DNA from: Gammaproteobacteria bacterium
GTDB taxonomy: Bacteria > Pseudomonadota > Gammaproteobacteria > Ga0077536
Length of the DNA: 64,000 nucleotides
Direction: 5' to 3'
NCBI GenBank assembly: GCA_021773835.1
Contig: JAJFJQ010000051.1
Location: 310,001-374,000 of the forward strand
Shown: one piece after another, positions 1 to 9,391 of the stretch
How the letters are laid out: each line of letters begins with the position of its first letter
Numbering within the stretch: position 1 is the first letter of the stretch
Made by a program: the position numbers and the translations under genes
The notes under the pieces: model-generated
Seen by the model: the letters and a program-made list of their open reading frames with translations, nothing else
What the model was told of the DNA's origin: nothing
Database searches by the model: none

Positions 1-861
1 GGCTAGCTCGCAACGCGACAAGGTTGCCTCAGCCGGAAATTGTCGACCGGACTGACATTTAACGGTGAGCTTGCCCGGTACCCATAAATAAGGAGCGGGT
101 TGCGCATCAACACTGAGATCGCCGATTAACCCGCGTAAGCGTGTTGGATCTTCATCGGCAAGAAATGTCCCCAATTCATGGTTTAGTAAATCGCTCTCCT
201 GGCAGTCAAATAATCGTTCTGCCGCTACGTTAATGAGTACGATCTCGAGATTGCTATTTACCGTGACTATCGCGTCCAAGGCGCAGTTAAAGACAGAGGT
301 GAGTTGTTGTTCGATCTCACGGTGCGCTGCTTCCGCCCGCATTCGTTTGAGCTCAGCGGCGGCCCGGGCAGCAAATATATTAAATAACGCGACGCCTCGT
401 GGTTCTTTCGGGGCTGGCGCGTTATTAATCATCGCGAGATGGCCGATCACTTGGCCATTGTCGTCGCTCAGTGGTATCCCCAGATAACTTCTAGCGTGAA
501 ATACTTCGAGCCCAACATCCGCCGGAAACAATGTCTGGACGTTGTCCGAGAAGTGGACGAGGGTATGGTCTCGGATCGAGATCTCACACGGCGTACCAGC
601 AAGCGGATACTCGATGTTAGGGTGTATTTTGTCGTCGCTCCAAAACGCTAGCGTGCGCAATGAGGCCCGCTCGGGTAGGTATTCGGACACCCAAGAATCC
701 CGCCACATCGTTGCGAGTGAAAGGTTTTTTACGAGCGCATCGAAGAACGGTGCGCCAGTTTCGACCGCCGTGCCTTCGAGTATCGCGCGTAAGGCGCGAT
801 CCTCGTTCCAGTCCGGTAAAGGCGATTGAGTTGTCGTGGCGGTAGCCTCAAGTTCCTTCAT
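1..861 (-). CDS. GAF-PAS sensor protein, 3' end beyond window
   Basis: The complement strand is open from an ATG at 861 to the window edge (287 codons, no stop). Residues about 30-160 form a GAF domain of the kind found in bacterial signalling proteins, with the segments YPLAGTPCE and ARSYLGIPL and a GHLAM segment near its end. A helical linker rich in Arg, Glu and Ala (about 175-200) leads into a PAS domain with TSVFNCALDAIVTVN and NVAAERLF. It reads as the sensory half of a cytoplasmic signalling protein; the output domain (kinase, cyclase, diguanylate cyclase or sigma-54 activator) lies outside the window, so the class is unknown. It is divergent from the cytochrome operon starting at 1248 and could regulate it, which is inference from position only. 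Confidence 0.85.
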   Translation of the reverse strand, partial: MKELEATATTTQSPLPDWNEDRALRAILEGTAVETGAPFFDALVKNLSLATMWRDSWVSEYLPERASLRTLAFWSDDKIHPNIEYPLAGTPCEISIRDHTLVHFSDNVQTLFPADVGLEVFHARSYLGIPLSDDNGQVIGHLAMINNAPAPKEPRGVALFNIFAARAAAELKRMRAEAAHREIEQQLTSVFNCALDAIVTVNSNLEIVLINVAAERLFDCQESDLLNHELGTFLADEDPTRLRGLIGDLSVDAQPAPYLWVPGKLTVKCQSGRQFPAEATLSRCELA

Positions 862-864
862 GTT

Positions 865-1119
865 CTACTTTGTACGCCGATTTTCGCGTAGCGGCCAGTC
901 AATACTGATGGTGATCTTCCCAGTGCGGGGATAGCAAATGGAATCGGTAGGCGCCATGAGGCGGATCGATTTCAATTCGGAAGTCAAAAGACCTCGATCC
1001 GATGGAGTCCAAATTTTGACCCAATTCAGGGCAAATCGATATCGTTTATCGTCAGCACAGTGAACAGACCGCGATCGCGCGGCCGACTTGTCCGGCGCGT
1101 TTCGCTGTAATAGTGCCAT
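865..1119 (-). CDS. possible small hypothetical protein
   Basis: An 84-codon frame ends 3 nt before the GAF-PAS start, as a leading operon partner would. Its second half (for example NWVKIWTPSDRGLL and GKITISIDWPLRE) is protein-like, but I recognise no family and the first 25 residues look like random coding. No convincing ribosome binding site was seen. The 862-1247 gap between the sensor and the rightward cytochrome operon otherwise holds only presumed divergent promoters. Treat as a candidate only. Confidence 0.25.
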   Translation of the reverse strand: MALLQRNAPDKSAARSRSVHCADDKRYRFALNWVKIWTPSDRGLLTSELKSIRLMAPTDSICYPRTGKITISIDWPLRENRRTK

Positions 1120-1247
1120 TTTCCCGATCTTGCCACTTGCGCAATATCGACGCCCGGGGCGATACTTCCGATCGTGCTAGGGACAGCCAGGGTAGTAGTA
1201 GAAAAACAAAATAGCCTAGCGCGCTGGTAACTACTTGGATGTAATTC

Positions 1248-2591
1248 GTGCTTTTTTACCGCCCGGGAGTCCAGCCGTTCCGTGTTTCATGGTACGGCGC
1301 GCAGTTTCTCCGCCTATGCCGTTTCCTAGCGGTAACGCCGCTATGCGTCGCCAATGCATTGGCGGTCGAACCCTTGTCTATCCACCTTGGGGTCGCAACC
1401 TGCGCGGGAAGTAACTGCCACGGCGCAAGTAGTCCGCAGGACGGCAGCATCGTGCTGCAGAACGAGTTTCTCACTTGGCATAGAAGAGATAAGCATGCCA
1501 AAGCCTACCAAGTCTTGCACGACGAAGCGGCACAAAGAATCGCTCGCAATCTTGGTATTAGCAACGCTCACGAAGCAGCAACATGCCTGAGCTGCCATAC
1601 GGATTTCGTTGCACCGTCCGCTCGCGGGAGACGTTTCCAAATTAGTGACGGCGTTGGCTGTGAAGCTTGCCATGGCGGGGCGGAAAAATGGCTCGGCACG
1701 CATGTATCGGGCAAGGCTTCGCATGCCGATAACCTTGCCCTCGGAATGTACCCGACGAGCAGCCCCAGGCACCGGGCGAAACTGTGTCTTGGGTGCCATC
1801 TGGGCGACGCGGACCATGAAATGACCCATCGCATCATGGGTGCGGGGCACCCAAGATTGGGTTTCGAGTTAGACACGTTTACTGAAATTCAGCCGGCCCA
1901 TTTTATTCGCGATGAGGACTATCAAAAGCGTAAACCCACACCTAGACATGCCTTAATTTGGGCAACCGGACAAACGACGGTGGCGCGAAATTTACTTGAG
2001 GCAGTGCGTCGAGGCGCACACCGTACCGACGGGTTGTTTCCCGAGTTTATCTATTTCAACTGCCATAGTTGCCATCGCGCGATCTCGGGTCCGAAATCCG
2101 CTAATGCCGAGGTTTACGGGTCTGCGATAGGGGAGGTTCGGTTGGCTGATGCAAGTCTGGTAATGGTCGGCGCGCTGGTCGACGTTCTCGTTCCAGATGC
2201 GGCGCGACGCTATCACGAGAACGTCACACGACTGCATGCCAATGTTCAAAGCCGAGGCGGCGATGTAAACGCTGTCGCTAAAGAGATGCTTGATCAAATT
2301 GCGCTGGTTGATGGAAAACTTGACAGTGGGATTGACGATCACGCTGCAACGCAACTCATCGAACGGATTCTAGCCGCTGGTGCAGACGGTGCTTTTTTCG
2401 ATTACGGGCGCGCCGAACAGGCGGTTATGGCGTTGGATGCGTTACGCAACGATGGCATACAAAGTTCCATTGCAGAACAACTCGCACCAACGATCGAAGC
2501 GCTGTTTCAATTGCTGCAAGACGAAGCAAGTTTTACCGCTAGTGCAGTTGTCGACATCTTGCAGGCCGAAACGCCTGATCAAGAACATTGA
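1248..2591 (+). CDS. multiheme cytochrome c554-type protein (pentaheme)
   Basis: This 447-residue exported cytochrome begins with GTG and a hydrophobic signal segment at about 20-40 ending ANALAVEP. Heme sites visible are a CX4CH site at C52-H58 (CAGSNCH) and four CXXCH sites at C113 (CLSCH), C138 (CEACH), C180 (CLGCH) and C272 (CHSCH). The pattern, including the long first motif and the HRRDKHAKAY segment, resembles the cytochrome c554 / multiheme c family found in periplasmic electron transfer. The last 170 residues have no heme motif and are predicted helical. It opens the electron-transfer operon, with a 41-nt gap to the next gene, and probably acts as a periplasmic electron carrier or terminal oxidoreductase. 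The actual substrate cannot be told from sequence. The start is uncertain because no strong ribosome binding site is present. Confidence 0.88.
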   Translation: MLFYRPGVQPFRVSWYGAQFLRLCRFLAVTPLCVANALAVEPLSIHLGVATCAGSNCHGASSPQDGSIVLQNEFLTWHRRDKHAKAYQVLHDEAAQRIARNLGISNAHEAATCLSCHTDFVAPSARGRRFQISDGVGCEACHGGAEKWLGTHVSGKASHADNLALGMYPTSSPRHRAKLCLGCHLGDADHEMTHRIMGAGHPRLGFELDTFTEIQPAHFIRDEDYQKRKPTPRHALIWATGQTTVARNLLEAVRRGAHRTDGLFPEFIYFNCHSCHRAISGPKSANAEVYGSAIGEVRLADASLVMVGALVDVLVPDAARRYHENVTRLHANVQSRGGDVNAVAKEMLDQIALVDGKLDSGIDDHAATQLIERILAAGADGAFFDYGRAEQAVMALDALRNDGIQSSIAEQLAPTIEALFQLLQDEASFTASAVVDILQAETPDQEH

Positions 2592-2632
2592 GATCAAATT
2601 TTAAACGTTAAATGACGAGTTATGGAAAACTC

Positions 2633-5029
2633 ATGAGCGAACATTACAAAATCGCGATCATTGGGGCGGGACCAGGCGGACTAAGCGCCGGCGCTCGCGC
2701 CGCAGCGCTCGGTGTCTCCCATATCGTACTAGAAGCGTCGCCAACGATTGCAAAAACAATATCACAATACCAAAAAGGTAAGCATGTTATGTGCGAGCCT
2801 GGAATTATCCCCTTACGCAGTGAGTTAGATTTTTCAGCCGGAACCCGTGAGTCGATTTTAGATGTTTGGGCGTCCGGCGCCGATGCCTTGAGTGTCAACC
2901 TCCGCTACAACGCCGAGGTCCAAAAGATCTCAGGATGTCGTAAAGATTTTAAAATCGAGCTGCGCGACGGCGTAAACGTAAATACCGAATATATCGTCCT
3001 GGCGATAGGAGTTCAGGGCAATTTACGTCGTTTAGGGATATCCGGGGAAGACTATCCGGTCGTTCAATATCAGCTCGACGACCCTGACGAATACTTCGAT
3101 GAGAACATTGTCGTCATCGGGGCGGGCGATGCGGCGATCGAGAACGCGATCGCGCTGGCGACTCACAACGACGTCGTTATCGTCAACCGGCGCGATGAAT
3201 TCGCTCGGGCAAAACAAGGCAACTTGACCGATATCACGAAGGCGATTGAGACCAAGTTGCTTGATTGTGCATTCGGTGCGGTGCCAAAGAGCATCACGGA
3301 AATCCCCGCATCAGATAACGATAAAATATCGTATCGAATCTCGCTTGAAACGAGCAGCGGCGCTGCGGAGTTCGACTGTGATCGTGTAATCGCGCGGTTG
3401 GGCGCGACCCCGCCGCGGGCGTTTTTAACTGACGCCGGCGTTGAACTTCCAAGCGACGACCCGGCCGCAGTTCCGGCGCTATCTATTGAATATGAATCGA
3501 ATGTCCCGGGCCTTTATATCATTGGAGCGTTGGCCGGATATCCGCTGATTAAGCAATGCATGAATCAAGGTTATGAGGTTGTCGAATATATCGAGGGTCG
3601 TCATATCGATCCCGTCGATCAAGAAATTCTTTGGGAAAAGTTACGGCATATTCCCGGGGTCGCGAACGTCGATGAAGCAATAACACGAATTCAAGCTAGC
3701 GCGCCAATCGTCGCGGGATTGACTCGCCTCCAGATCCGCGAATTCCTGCTTGACAGCGACATTGTAAAGATTCCCGCTCAAGACATTGTGTTTGAGAAAG
3801 GTGATTACACGAATTCGTTCTACTCAATCCTGGACGGCGAAGTAAAAGTTGAGGTGGGCGAGCCCACGAACGATCAAGGTATTACTTTGAAGGAGGGCGA
3901 TATTTTTGGAGAGATTAGCTTGATATCGGGCCGTCGGCGCAGTGCGAGGGTCACGGCGGCCAGTGATTGTGTTCTCGTAGAAACACCGAAACGGGCAATG
4001 ACGCGGTTGGTAAATTCGGATGCCTCCGCGCGCAAGGCGATCGACGAAATATTCCTGTCACGCGTGATTGCACAGTTCGCACCGCAAGCTGATCCAGCGA
4101 TCATTGATCGGGTTGTGCGCCAGACAACCGTGGAACATTTCGCTGTAAACGAGGTGCTGTTCGCGGAGGGCGATAGCGGTGATTGTTTATTCCTTATTCG
4201 CTCGGGGTCCCTCGTTGTGTCACGCCATGTAAACGGTAAAGACATAACGTTTGCATACGTTCCTGCTGGACACTTCGTGGGAGAAATGGCGTTACTCAGT
4301 GGAGCACCAAGATCGTCAACTGTCCGTGCGGCATCGGTTACTGAAGTCATTAAACTCACAAGAGACGTTTTTAGTTTACTCCTAGAGAGTGATTCGATGT
4401 TACGCGAACGGATCCGGAAGACCTACGAACAGCGCGCCGTCGAACAACTACAAATGGTTGCTGATTCCGGTCTCGGTGACCGCTTTACCTTCTTAGTAAA
4501 TGAAGGAGTTGGTGAAGCTACCGACGTACTGCTTATCGACGAGGCTTTGTGTATCCGTTGCGACCAATGCGAGAAGGCATGTGCAGGTACGCATGAAGGT
4601 CAAACTCGACTCAATCGTACTGCCGGGCCAAGCTTTGACTACCTACATCTCCCGACGTCTTGTCGTCATTGTGAGCACCCTCACTGCATGAAAGATTGTC
4701 CTCCGGATGCGATCAGTAGGGCACCAAATGGCGAAGTATTTATTAGCGATTCGTGTATCGGGTGTGGAAATTGCGAGCAGAACTGCCCCTATGGAGTGAT
4801 CCATTTGACCAAACCTGGTGCCGTTACGCCGAGTCTATGGAAGCAGCTGCTGTTTGACACTAACGACAGCGCCGAGCCTAACAGTCCCTCACCCGATGAC
4901 GCGCCTAAAAAGGCGGTTAAGTGCGACATGTGTGTAAATCTAGCAGGCGGCCCGGCGTGTGTGCGCGCCTGCCCAACCGGTGCCGCGATCCGCATGTCGC
5001 CCGAGGAATTTTTGAAGGTGACGGCGTGA
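2633..5029 (+). CDS. FAD/NAD(P) oxidoreductase fused to two cNMP-binding domains and a 4x[4Fe-4S] module
   Basis: A large cytoplasmic redox protein of 798 residues, or 805 if the in-frame ATG at 2612 is used; 2633 fits better because the dinucleotide fold begins right after it (IAIIGAGPGGLSAG). Domains in order: a thioredoxin-reductase-like FAD/NAD(P) module to about residue 325 with a second Rossmann motif (VVIGAGDAAIENA); two cyclic-nucleotide-binding domains at about 365-460 and 480-590 (GDIFGEISLISG, GHFVGEMALLSG); and a C-terminal ferredoxin region with four cysteine clusters, CIRCDQCEKAC, CRHCEHPHCMKDCP, CIGCGNCEQNCP and CDMC...CVRACP, like the beta subunits of molybdopterin oxidoreductases. 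No CXXC active site of true thioredoxin reductase is seen. It probably passes electrons from NAD(P)H to the adjacent membrane cytochrome, possibly gated by a nucleotide; direction and ligand are inference. Confidence 0.9.
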   Translation: MSEHYKIAIIGAGPGGLSAGARAAALGVSHIVLEASPTIAKTISQYQKGKHVMCEPGIIPLRSELDFSAGTRESILDVWASGADALSVNLRYNAEVQKISGCRKDFKIELRDGVNVNTEYIVLAIGVQGNLRRLGISGEDYPVVQYQLDDPDEYFDENIVVIGAGDAAIENAIALATHNDVVIVNRRDEFARAKQGNLTDITKAIETKLLDCAFGAVPKSITEIPASDNDKISYRISLETSSGAAEFDCDRVIARLGATPPRAFLTDAGVELPSDDPAAVPALSIEYESNVPGLYIIGALAGYPLIKQCMNQGYEVVEYIEGRHIDPVDQEILWEKLRHIPGVANVDEAITRIQASAPIVAGLTRLQIREFLLDSDIVKIPAQDIVFEKGDYTNSFYSILDGEVKVEVGEPTNDQGITLKEGDIFGEISLISGRRRSARVTAASDCVLVETPKRAMTRLVNSDASARKAIDEIFLSRVIAQFAPQADPAIIDRVVRQTTVEHFAVNEVLFAEGDSGDCLFLIRSGSLVVSRHVNGKDITFAYVPAGHFVGEMALLSGAPRSSTVRAASVTEVIKLTRDVFSLLLESDSMLRERIRKTYEQRAVEQLQMVADSGLGDRFTFLVNEGVGEATDVLLIDEALCIRCDQCEKACAGTHEGQTRLNRTAGPSFDYLHLPTSCRHCEHPHCMKDCPPDAISRAPNGEVFISDSCIGCGNCEQNCPYGVIHLTKPGAVTPSLWKQLLFDTNDSAEPNSPSPDDAPKKAVKCDMCVNLAGGPACVRACPTGAAIRMSPEEFLKVTA

Positions 5030-5092
5030 TAGATACGAACGTCTACATTGAATCGATCTCAATTGCGTGTTTTTCGCGCGAAGTTTTCTACG

Positions 5093-5965
5093 ATGTATCA
5101 TTCATTTATCGTTTATAAAAAGTTCTATTACCTAAAGTGGGCCGTACTTCTTACGGCCATTTGCGTCGGACTTTATCTATGGCACGAGCCTCCAAGCGTG
5201 CCGAATGGCGGTTCGGCGCTTGGTTATCTCCTTGGTTCGATTGGGGCGGCCCTTATCGGTTGGCTAAGTTGGTTCGGTGTGCGCAAACGGTCCTATCACT
5301 CAACGACGGGGAACGTGCAAGGATGGCTGTCGGCGCATGTTTATTTCGGTTGTGCGTTATTTGTTATTGCGACATTGCATACGGGATTTCAGTTTGGTTG
5401 GAATATCCACACGCTTGCCTATGTTTTGATGGTAGTCGTCATCGTAAGTGGCTTCGTCGGCGTTGTTCTGTATCGGCTATGTCCCCGGATGATGTCCGAA
5501 GCATTGCAGCAAGCGTCTAGGCGCGAAATTCTAGAAGAACTGAATGAAACGACAGCGAATATCTTGCGACTCGCCGATGAAGTAGAGGGCGACGTACACG
5601 ACCGCGTGCTCCGTGAGAACCAAGACGCAACCGTTGGAATTCTTGCTGCTGCCTCGCGTGAGGATTCCGGTGCGCAGGCATATACCGGTAACAAGCACAG
5701 TCGCAAAACCGGCATTCGAAATAGCGACGATTTAAGCGATCACCTATACCGTGAACTGTCCGGTACGCAGAGCCCAGAGGCGGCGAATACAATTCGGGCG
5801 CTGCTTTCACAGCTCGCACATAAACGAGAATTAACTGGACGTATCGGCCGCGAAGCCGCGCTGAAAAATCTCCTTACGATTTGGCTGTTCATTCACGTCC
5901 CGATGAGCATCGCTTTAATTGCGGCGCTGATTATTCATGTCGTCGCTGTTTTCGCCTATTGGTGA
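5093..5965 (+). CDS. membrane b-type cytochrome-like protein
   Basis: An integral membrane protein of about 290 residues. The frame extends back to a TTG at 5048, but the ATG at 5093 gives the more natural start. It has about five hydrophobic segments, four in the first half and one at the C-terminus, separated by a charged soluble stretch of some 110 residues. Candidate axial heme b histidines lie inside membrane segments: H82 and H96 in the third segment, and H268 and H282 in the last. This resembles four- or five-helix cytochrome b electron-transfer proteins but I cannot name a family. It lies between the cytoplasmic FAD/Fe-S protein and the FHA-decaheme protein (3-nt gap), the right place for a subunit carrying electrons across the inner membrane. 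Confidence 0.75.
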   Translation: MYHSFIVYKKFYYLKWAVLLTAICVGLYLWHEPPSVPNGGSALGYLLGSIGAALIGWLSWFGVRKRSYHSTTGNVQGWLSAHVYFGCALFVIATLHTGFQFGWNIHTLAYVLMVVVIVSGFVGVVLYRLCPRMMSEALQQASRREILEELNETTANILRLADEVEGDVHDRVLRENQDATVGILAAASREDSGAQAYTGNKHSRKTGIRNSDDLSDHLYRELSGTQSPEAANTIRALLSQLAHKRELTGRIGREAALKNLLTIWLFIHVPMSIALIAALIIHVVAVFAYW

Positions 5966-5968
5966 CCA

Positions 5969-7648
5969 ATGCGCTGGCACATTCGACGAATTACGCGGCG
6001 CCACAAGCTTGGAATTTCTCACGAAGACATTGAGCTTGATGTTGACCGTATTCGTTTCGGCCGCGGCACCGACGTTGATGTTCATCTACCGGACTTAACG
6101 GTCGCACTACATCACGCAGAGTTTTCATATCTTAATAGCTCAACGGTGGCATGCATTACGCAGTCACGCGCCGGTATATGGCATCGCGGCGTTAACGTTG
6201 GCTACGCTGAACTCGCGCTCAACGAATACGTGTACATCGGACGTTACAAAGTAACGTTCATTAAGTCCGAATCCTTGGCCGACGTTGCACTCGAGATTGA
6301 GTCGACGCACATTCAGTACGCGAGTATCCAGGACCCACAAGCAAAGCGCTCTGTGCAGTCGAAATTTACCAAAAGGCGACTCGCGTTTTGGGCGAGTGCT
6401 GCAATTATCGTGATGTTTTTAATTCTCCCCGCCACCACCTGGATAGACCCACACTGGCGCAACATTTTGCGCCGCCTAGACTTAGTAAGCGACGCAGCCT
6501 GGAATAGTGGGCCGCTTTCAAGCGCCCATCACATTCTGGCGTCGCGCTGCGAATCTTGCCATACCAAGCTTTTTCGCCGCACGCAGAATAGTTCGTGTAC
6601 CCATTGCCATGACGATACGTTTAGCCATGCTTCCGGTAGGGACACTGAGGAACGCTGCGGCAGTTGCCACCGAGAGCACAATGGAGCGATCAGCTTGGTC
6701 GAAACCGATGCGTCAGATTGCACGCGATGCCATTTGCAAATTCAACAAAGCAAACCAAAATCGTCCCTCGCCGTCGTCGGCGATTTCGATATCAACCATC
6801 CACAATTCAGTGTTGCTCTGCCTGGAGCCGATGGGCGGATCATCCGAACCCGGCTTGCGAGTGACGCGGTGTTATCCGAGCACTCCGGTCTTATTTTCAA
6901 TCATCAAGCCCATTTAGACCCGAATGGCTTAAAGGTCGGCGCAGGAATCGAACAGCTTGAATGTAGTGACTGTCACCGGCCCGTCGTGAACGGCACAAGC
7001 ATGCAGGCAGTCCGTATGGAAGAAGCGTGCCAAAGGTGCCATCGGCTCGATTTTGATGCGGCGACGACCCAAGAGTTGCCGCATGCCGATGGTGAGGTGG
7101 TATTGCGAAGTTTGCGCGAATTTTATGCAATTCAGGCGCTCTCTGGCGGCTACACATCTTATGTGCGAAGTCCTTCGTTATCAACGGACGAGGTGAGTAC
7201 GATTTCGTCCCCAGCACCGATGGTTCCGGATTTTATTAAGCGGCGCCGGCCGGGCGTGTCCCTCAGTGAGCCCGATCGAATAGCAGCGCATCGCTGGGCG
7301 AATGACATGACGAAATATGTGGCCGAAGAAATCATCCGCTACCGCGCCTGCGGCAAGTGTCATGAACTGACGCTTGGGAATAATCACGAATTGCCGCAGG
7401 TCAAGGCGGTTCGCATTCCCGCCGACTGGATGCCGGCCGCGGAGTTCAATCACGCGAAACACGAAACGATGGCTTGCGGCGACTGCCATATGGCGCAATC
7501 TTCAAATGATAGTCGTGATGTTTTGTTGCCGCGTATAGAGATGTGCCGCGAATGCCATGGTGGGAATGTCGCCACTACTCGAATTCAATCGGTGTGTAGT
7601 GACTGTCATCGATACCATAGCGTCGATCAGATCGCCGTGCAGAAATGA
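5969..7648 (+). CDS. FHA domain-TM-decaheme cytochrome c3-type fusion
   Basis: A 559-residue protein joining a signalling domain to a cytochrome. Residues about 10-98 form an FHA domain (FGRGTDVDVHLPD followed by LHHAEF), which in known proteins binds phosphothreonine and is cytoplasmic. A single transmembrane helix spans about 138-157. The rest should be periplasmic and contains ten CXXCH motifs: CESCH (C194), CTHCH, CGSCH, CTRCH, CSDCH, CQRCH, CGKCH, CGDCH, CRECH and CSDCH, in a cytochrome c3-like arrangement. It has no cleavable signal peptide, so it should stay anchored in the inner membrane. Tight packing with both neighbours (3 nt each side) says it is co-translated with the cytochrome b and the beta-barrel. 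It may bridge electrons from the inner membrane to the outer-membrane barrel, with the FHA domain docking a phosphorylated partner. Confidence 0.9.
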   Translation: MRWHIRRITRRHKLGISHEDIELDVDRIRFGRGTDVDVHLPDLTVALHHAEFSYLNSSTVACITQSRAGIWHRGVNVGYAELALNEYVYIGRYKVTFIKSESLADVALEIESTHIQYASIQDPQAKRSVQSKFTKRRLAFWASAAIIVMFLILPATTWIDPHWRNILRRLDLVSDAAWNSGPLSSAHHILASRCESCHTKLFRRTQNSSCTHCHDDTFSHASGRDTEERCGSCHREHNGAISLVETDASDCTRCHLQIQQSKPKSSLAVVGDFDINHPQFSVALPGADGRIIRTRLASDAVLSEHSGLIFNHQAHLDPNGLKVGAGIEQLECSDCHRPVVNGTSMQAVRMEEACQRCHRLDFDAATTQELPHADGEVVLRSLREFYAIQALSGGYTSYVRSPSLSTDEVSTISSPAPMVPDFIKRRRPGVSLSEPDRIAAHRWANDMTKYVAEEIIRYRACGKCHELTLGNNHELPQVKAVRIPADWMPAAEFNHAKHETMACGDCHMAQSSNDSRDVLLPRIEMCRECHGGNVATTRIQSVCSDCHRYHSVDQIAVQK

Positions 7649-7651
7649 CCA

Positions 7652-9391
7652 ATGGCACAACGGCATAGATCGGTATCGCAAAAAATAGCGTTAACGTTAT
7701 TGTTGACGCTATCGGTCGGTATATCGGCGCAAGACCGCCGTCGCCCTGGCATTAGCGCACCCCGCACCGACGCCGCACAATTATCCGATCCGAACGCGTC
7801 GTCGGGCCTGGGTTACTTGGCGGCCGACACGCGTGCAACACGAAGCGATTTCGTGGCCTTACCGGATCGATGGCGGTTGACCAAGGACCTCGGCCTGGTC
7901 ACGGAAAGATGGTGGGATCCATACAATCGCAACATTCTAAAAGCCGATAGGCCGTTTTACTCCGACTGGTTTTTGGACATAAGCGTGCTTGCAGACTCAA
8001 AACTCAAAGCCCAGCGGAGCCCGACGCGAACGGACGCGGTGGGTCTGTCACGACCTGGAATTCGGCGCGCTGATCTAGGGCGACAGCAATGGTCCTTTGC
8101 GCAAACCTTGTTTGCGAGCGCCACGATCTTCAAAGGCGAAACCCTTTTTCGACCGCCGCAATGGCAGCTGCACGCAGGCGCGGCGATCAACTACTCGACG
8201 CTAGACGTAGGAGCCCGTGGGGTAACGCACGTGCGGCCACGCTCGAGTAGCACCCGTAGCGATGTTTCGATCGGTCTACAATCACTGTCGCTGCGCCGTC
8301 ATTTGCGAACGGTCTCCGCCAACTATGATTTCGATGCAATAGAGATTGGCGTGCAAGCGCTAAATCTTGATCCCCGCGGCTTCGTATTCTTTGATAATGC
8401 GCTAGCCGTGAGACTGTTTGGCACGCGTGATTCGAACGTTTGGCGATACGGGATCTCGTGGGCGCGCCGCTTCGAAAAGATCACCGACAGCGGTCTGAAC
8501 GATACGGCATTACGTGACGAAGATATCATCGCCGCAAATGTTTACCGGCAAGATTGGCCACGCAATGGATTGCGAACGTCAATCTCCTATTTGCACCATC
8601 GTGACCGGGAGTCCGGCGTTTATGTGGACGACAACGGATTTCGTGTACGCCCATCCCCTGCGATGACCGGGGGGGGAGAAAAGATTGTCGTGAGCTATTT
8701 GGGCTTGGGTACAGAGGGTCCCATCAATCGGCTTAACGTATCGGCGTCTCTTTACAAGGCTATCGGGTGGGTCTCAGGAAGCCAACTCGCGGAGGAGGAT
8801 ATCGACGCCTGGTTCGCCGCGGTCGAGCTGTCAACCGATATCGATTGGACTCGCATCCGCGCTTCTCTGCTGTTCTCCAGTGGCGATACCTCGGCGTCGG
8901 ATCGTGATCGCAATGGATTCGATGGGGTATTCGACAACCCGTTATTCGCGGGTGCAAATACGAGCTATTGGATCGGCGAATCGATCCCGCTTTTGGCTGG
9001 TCCGAGGTTATCGCTCAGTCGACAGAACAGCTTAATACCGTCGTTGCGCGCGCCCGGTCCGCACGGCCAATCGAATTTCGCTAATCCTGGCTTGATACTC
9101 GCCGGCGTTGGTGCGGACCTTGATGTATTACCGACCTTACGGATGGTACTGAATGCTAATCGGCTCGATTTTCATAATACCTCCTCGCTGGAGCTTGTCA
9201 GTGGACTCTCGGATATCGACCGTGGACTTGGTTGGGACCTGTCGGGCGCATTGATCTTCAGACCCTTGCTGTCACAAAACGCCGTCGTGCGACTCTCAGG
9301 TTCGATACTCATCCCTTCTTCTGGTCTTCGTGCGTTGGCCGGGGACAATATGTACTACGCGGTACAGGCAAATGTGCTGCTGCGTTATTAG
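7652..9391 (+). CDS. outer-membrane beta-barrel (porin-like) protein
   Basis: A 579-residue exported protein with a signal peptide (ALTLLLTLSVGISAQ). Beyond about residue 110 the sequence alternates polar and hydrophobic residues in many strand-like segments rich in aromatic and Arg residues, and it ends NVLLRY, with the C-terminal aromatic typical of proteins inserted by BAM. No heme motif is present. It sits between two decaheme cytochrome genes and overlaps the next gene, which is the arrangement of porin-cytochrome conduits where the barrel sheathes an electron-transfer protein across the outer membrane. There is no close resemblance by eye to MtrB, so family membership is inferred from context and topology rather than motif. 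Confidence 0.8.
   Translation: MAQRHRSVSQKIALTLLLTLSVGISAQDRRRPGISAPRTDAAQLSDPNASSGLGYLAADTRATRSDFVALPDRWRLTKDLGLVTERWWDPYNRNILKADRPFYSDWFLDISVLADSKLKAQRSPTRTDAVGLSRPGIRRADLGRQQWSFAQTLFASATIFKGETLFRPPQWQLHAGAAINYSTLDVGARGVTHVRPRSSSTRSDVSIGLQSLSLRRHLRTVSANYDFDAIEIGVQALNLDPRGFVFFDNALAVRLFGTRDSNVWRYGISWARRFEKITDSGLNDTALRDEDIIAANVYRQDWPRNGLRTSISYLHHRDRESGVYVDDNGFRVRPSPAMTGGGEKIVVSYLGLGTEGPINRLNVSASLYKAIGWVSGSQLAEEDIDAWFAAVELSTDIDWTRIRASLLFSSGDTSASDRDRNGFDGVFDNPLFAGANTSYWIGESIPLLAGPRLSLSRQNSLIPSLRAPGPHGQSNFANPGLILAGVGADLDVLPTLRMVLNANRLDFHNTSSLELVSGLSDIDRGLGWDLSGALIFRPLLSQNAVVRLSGSILIPSSGLRALAGDNMYYAVQANVLLRY

Noticed and set aside
233-845. Overlapping rightward ORFs near the left edge
   Set aside because: They are antisense to the intact GAF-PAS reading frame on the minus strand and carry no recognisable protein sequence.
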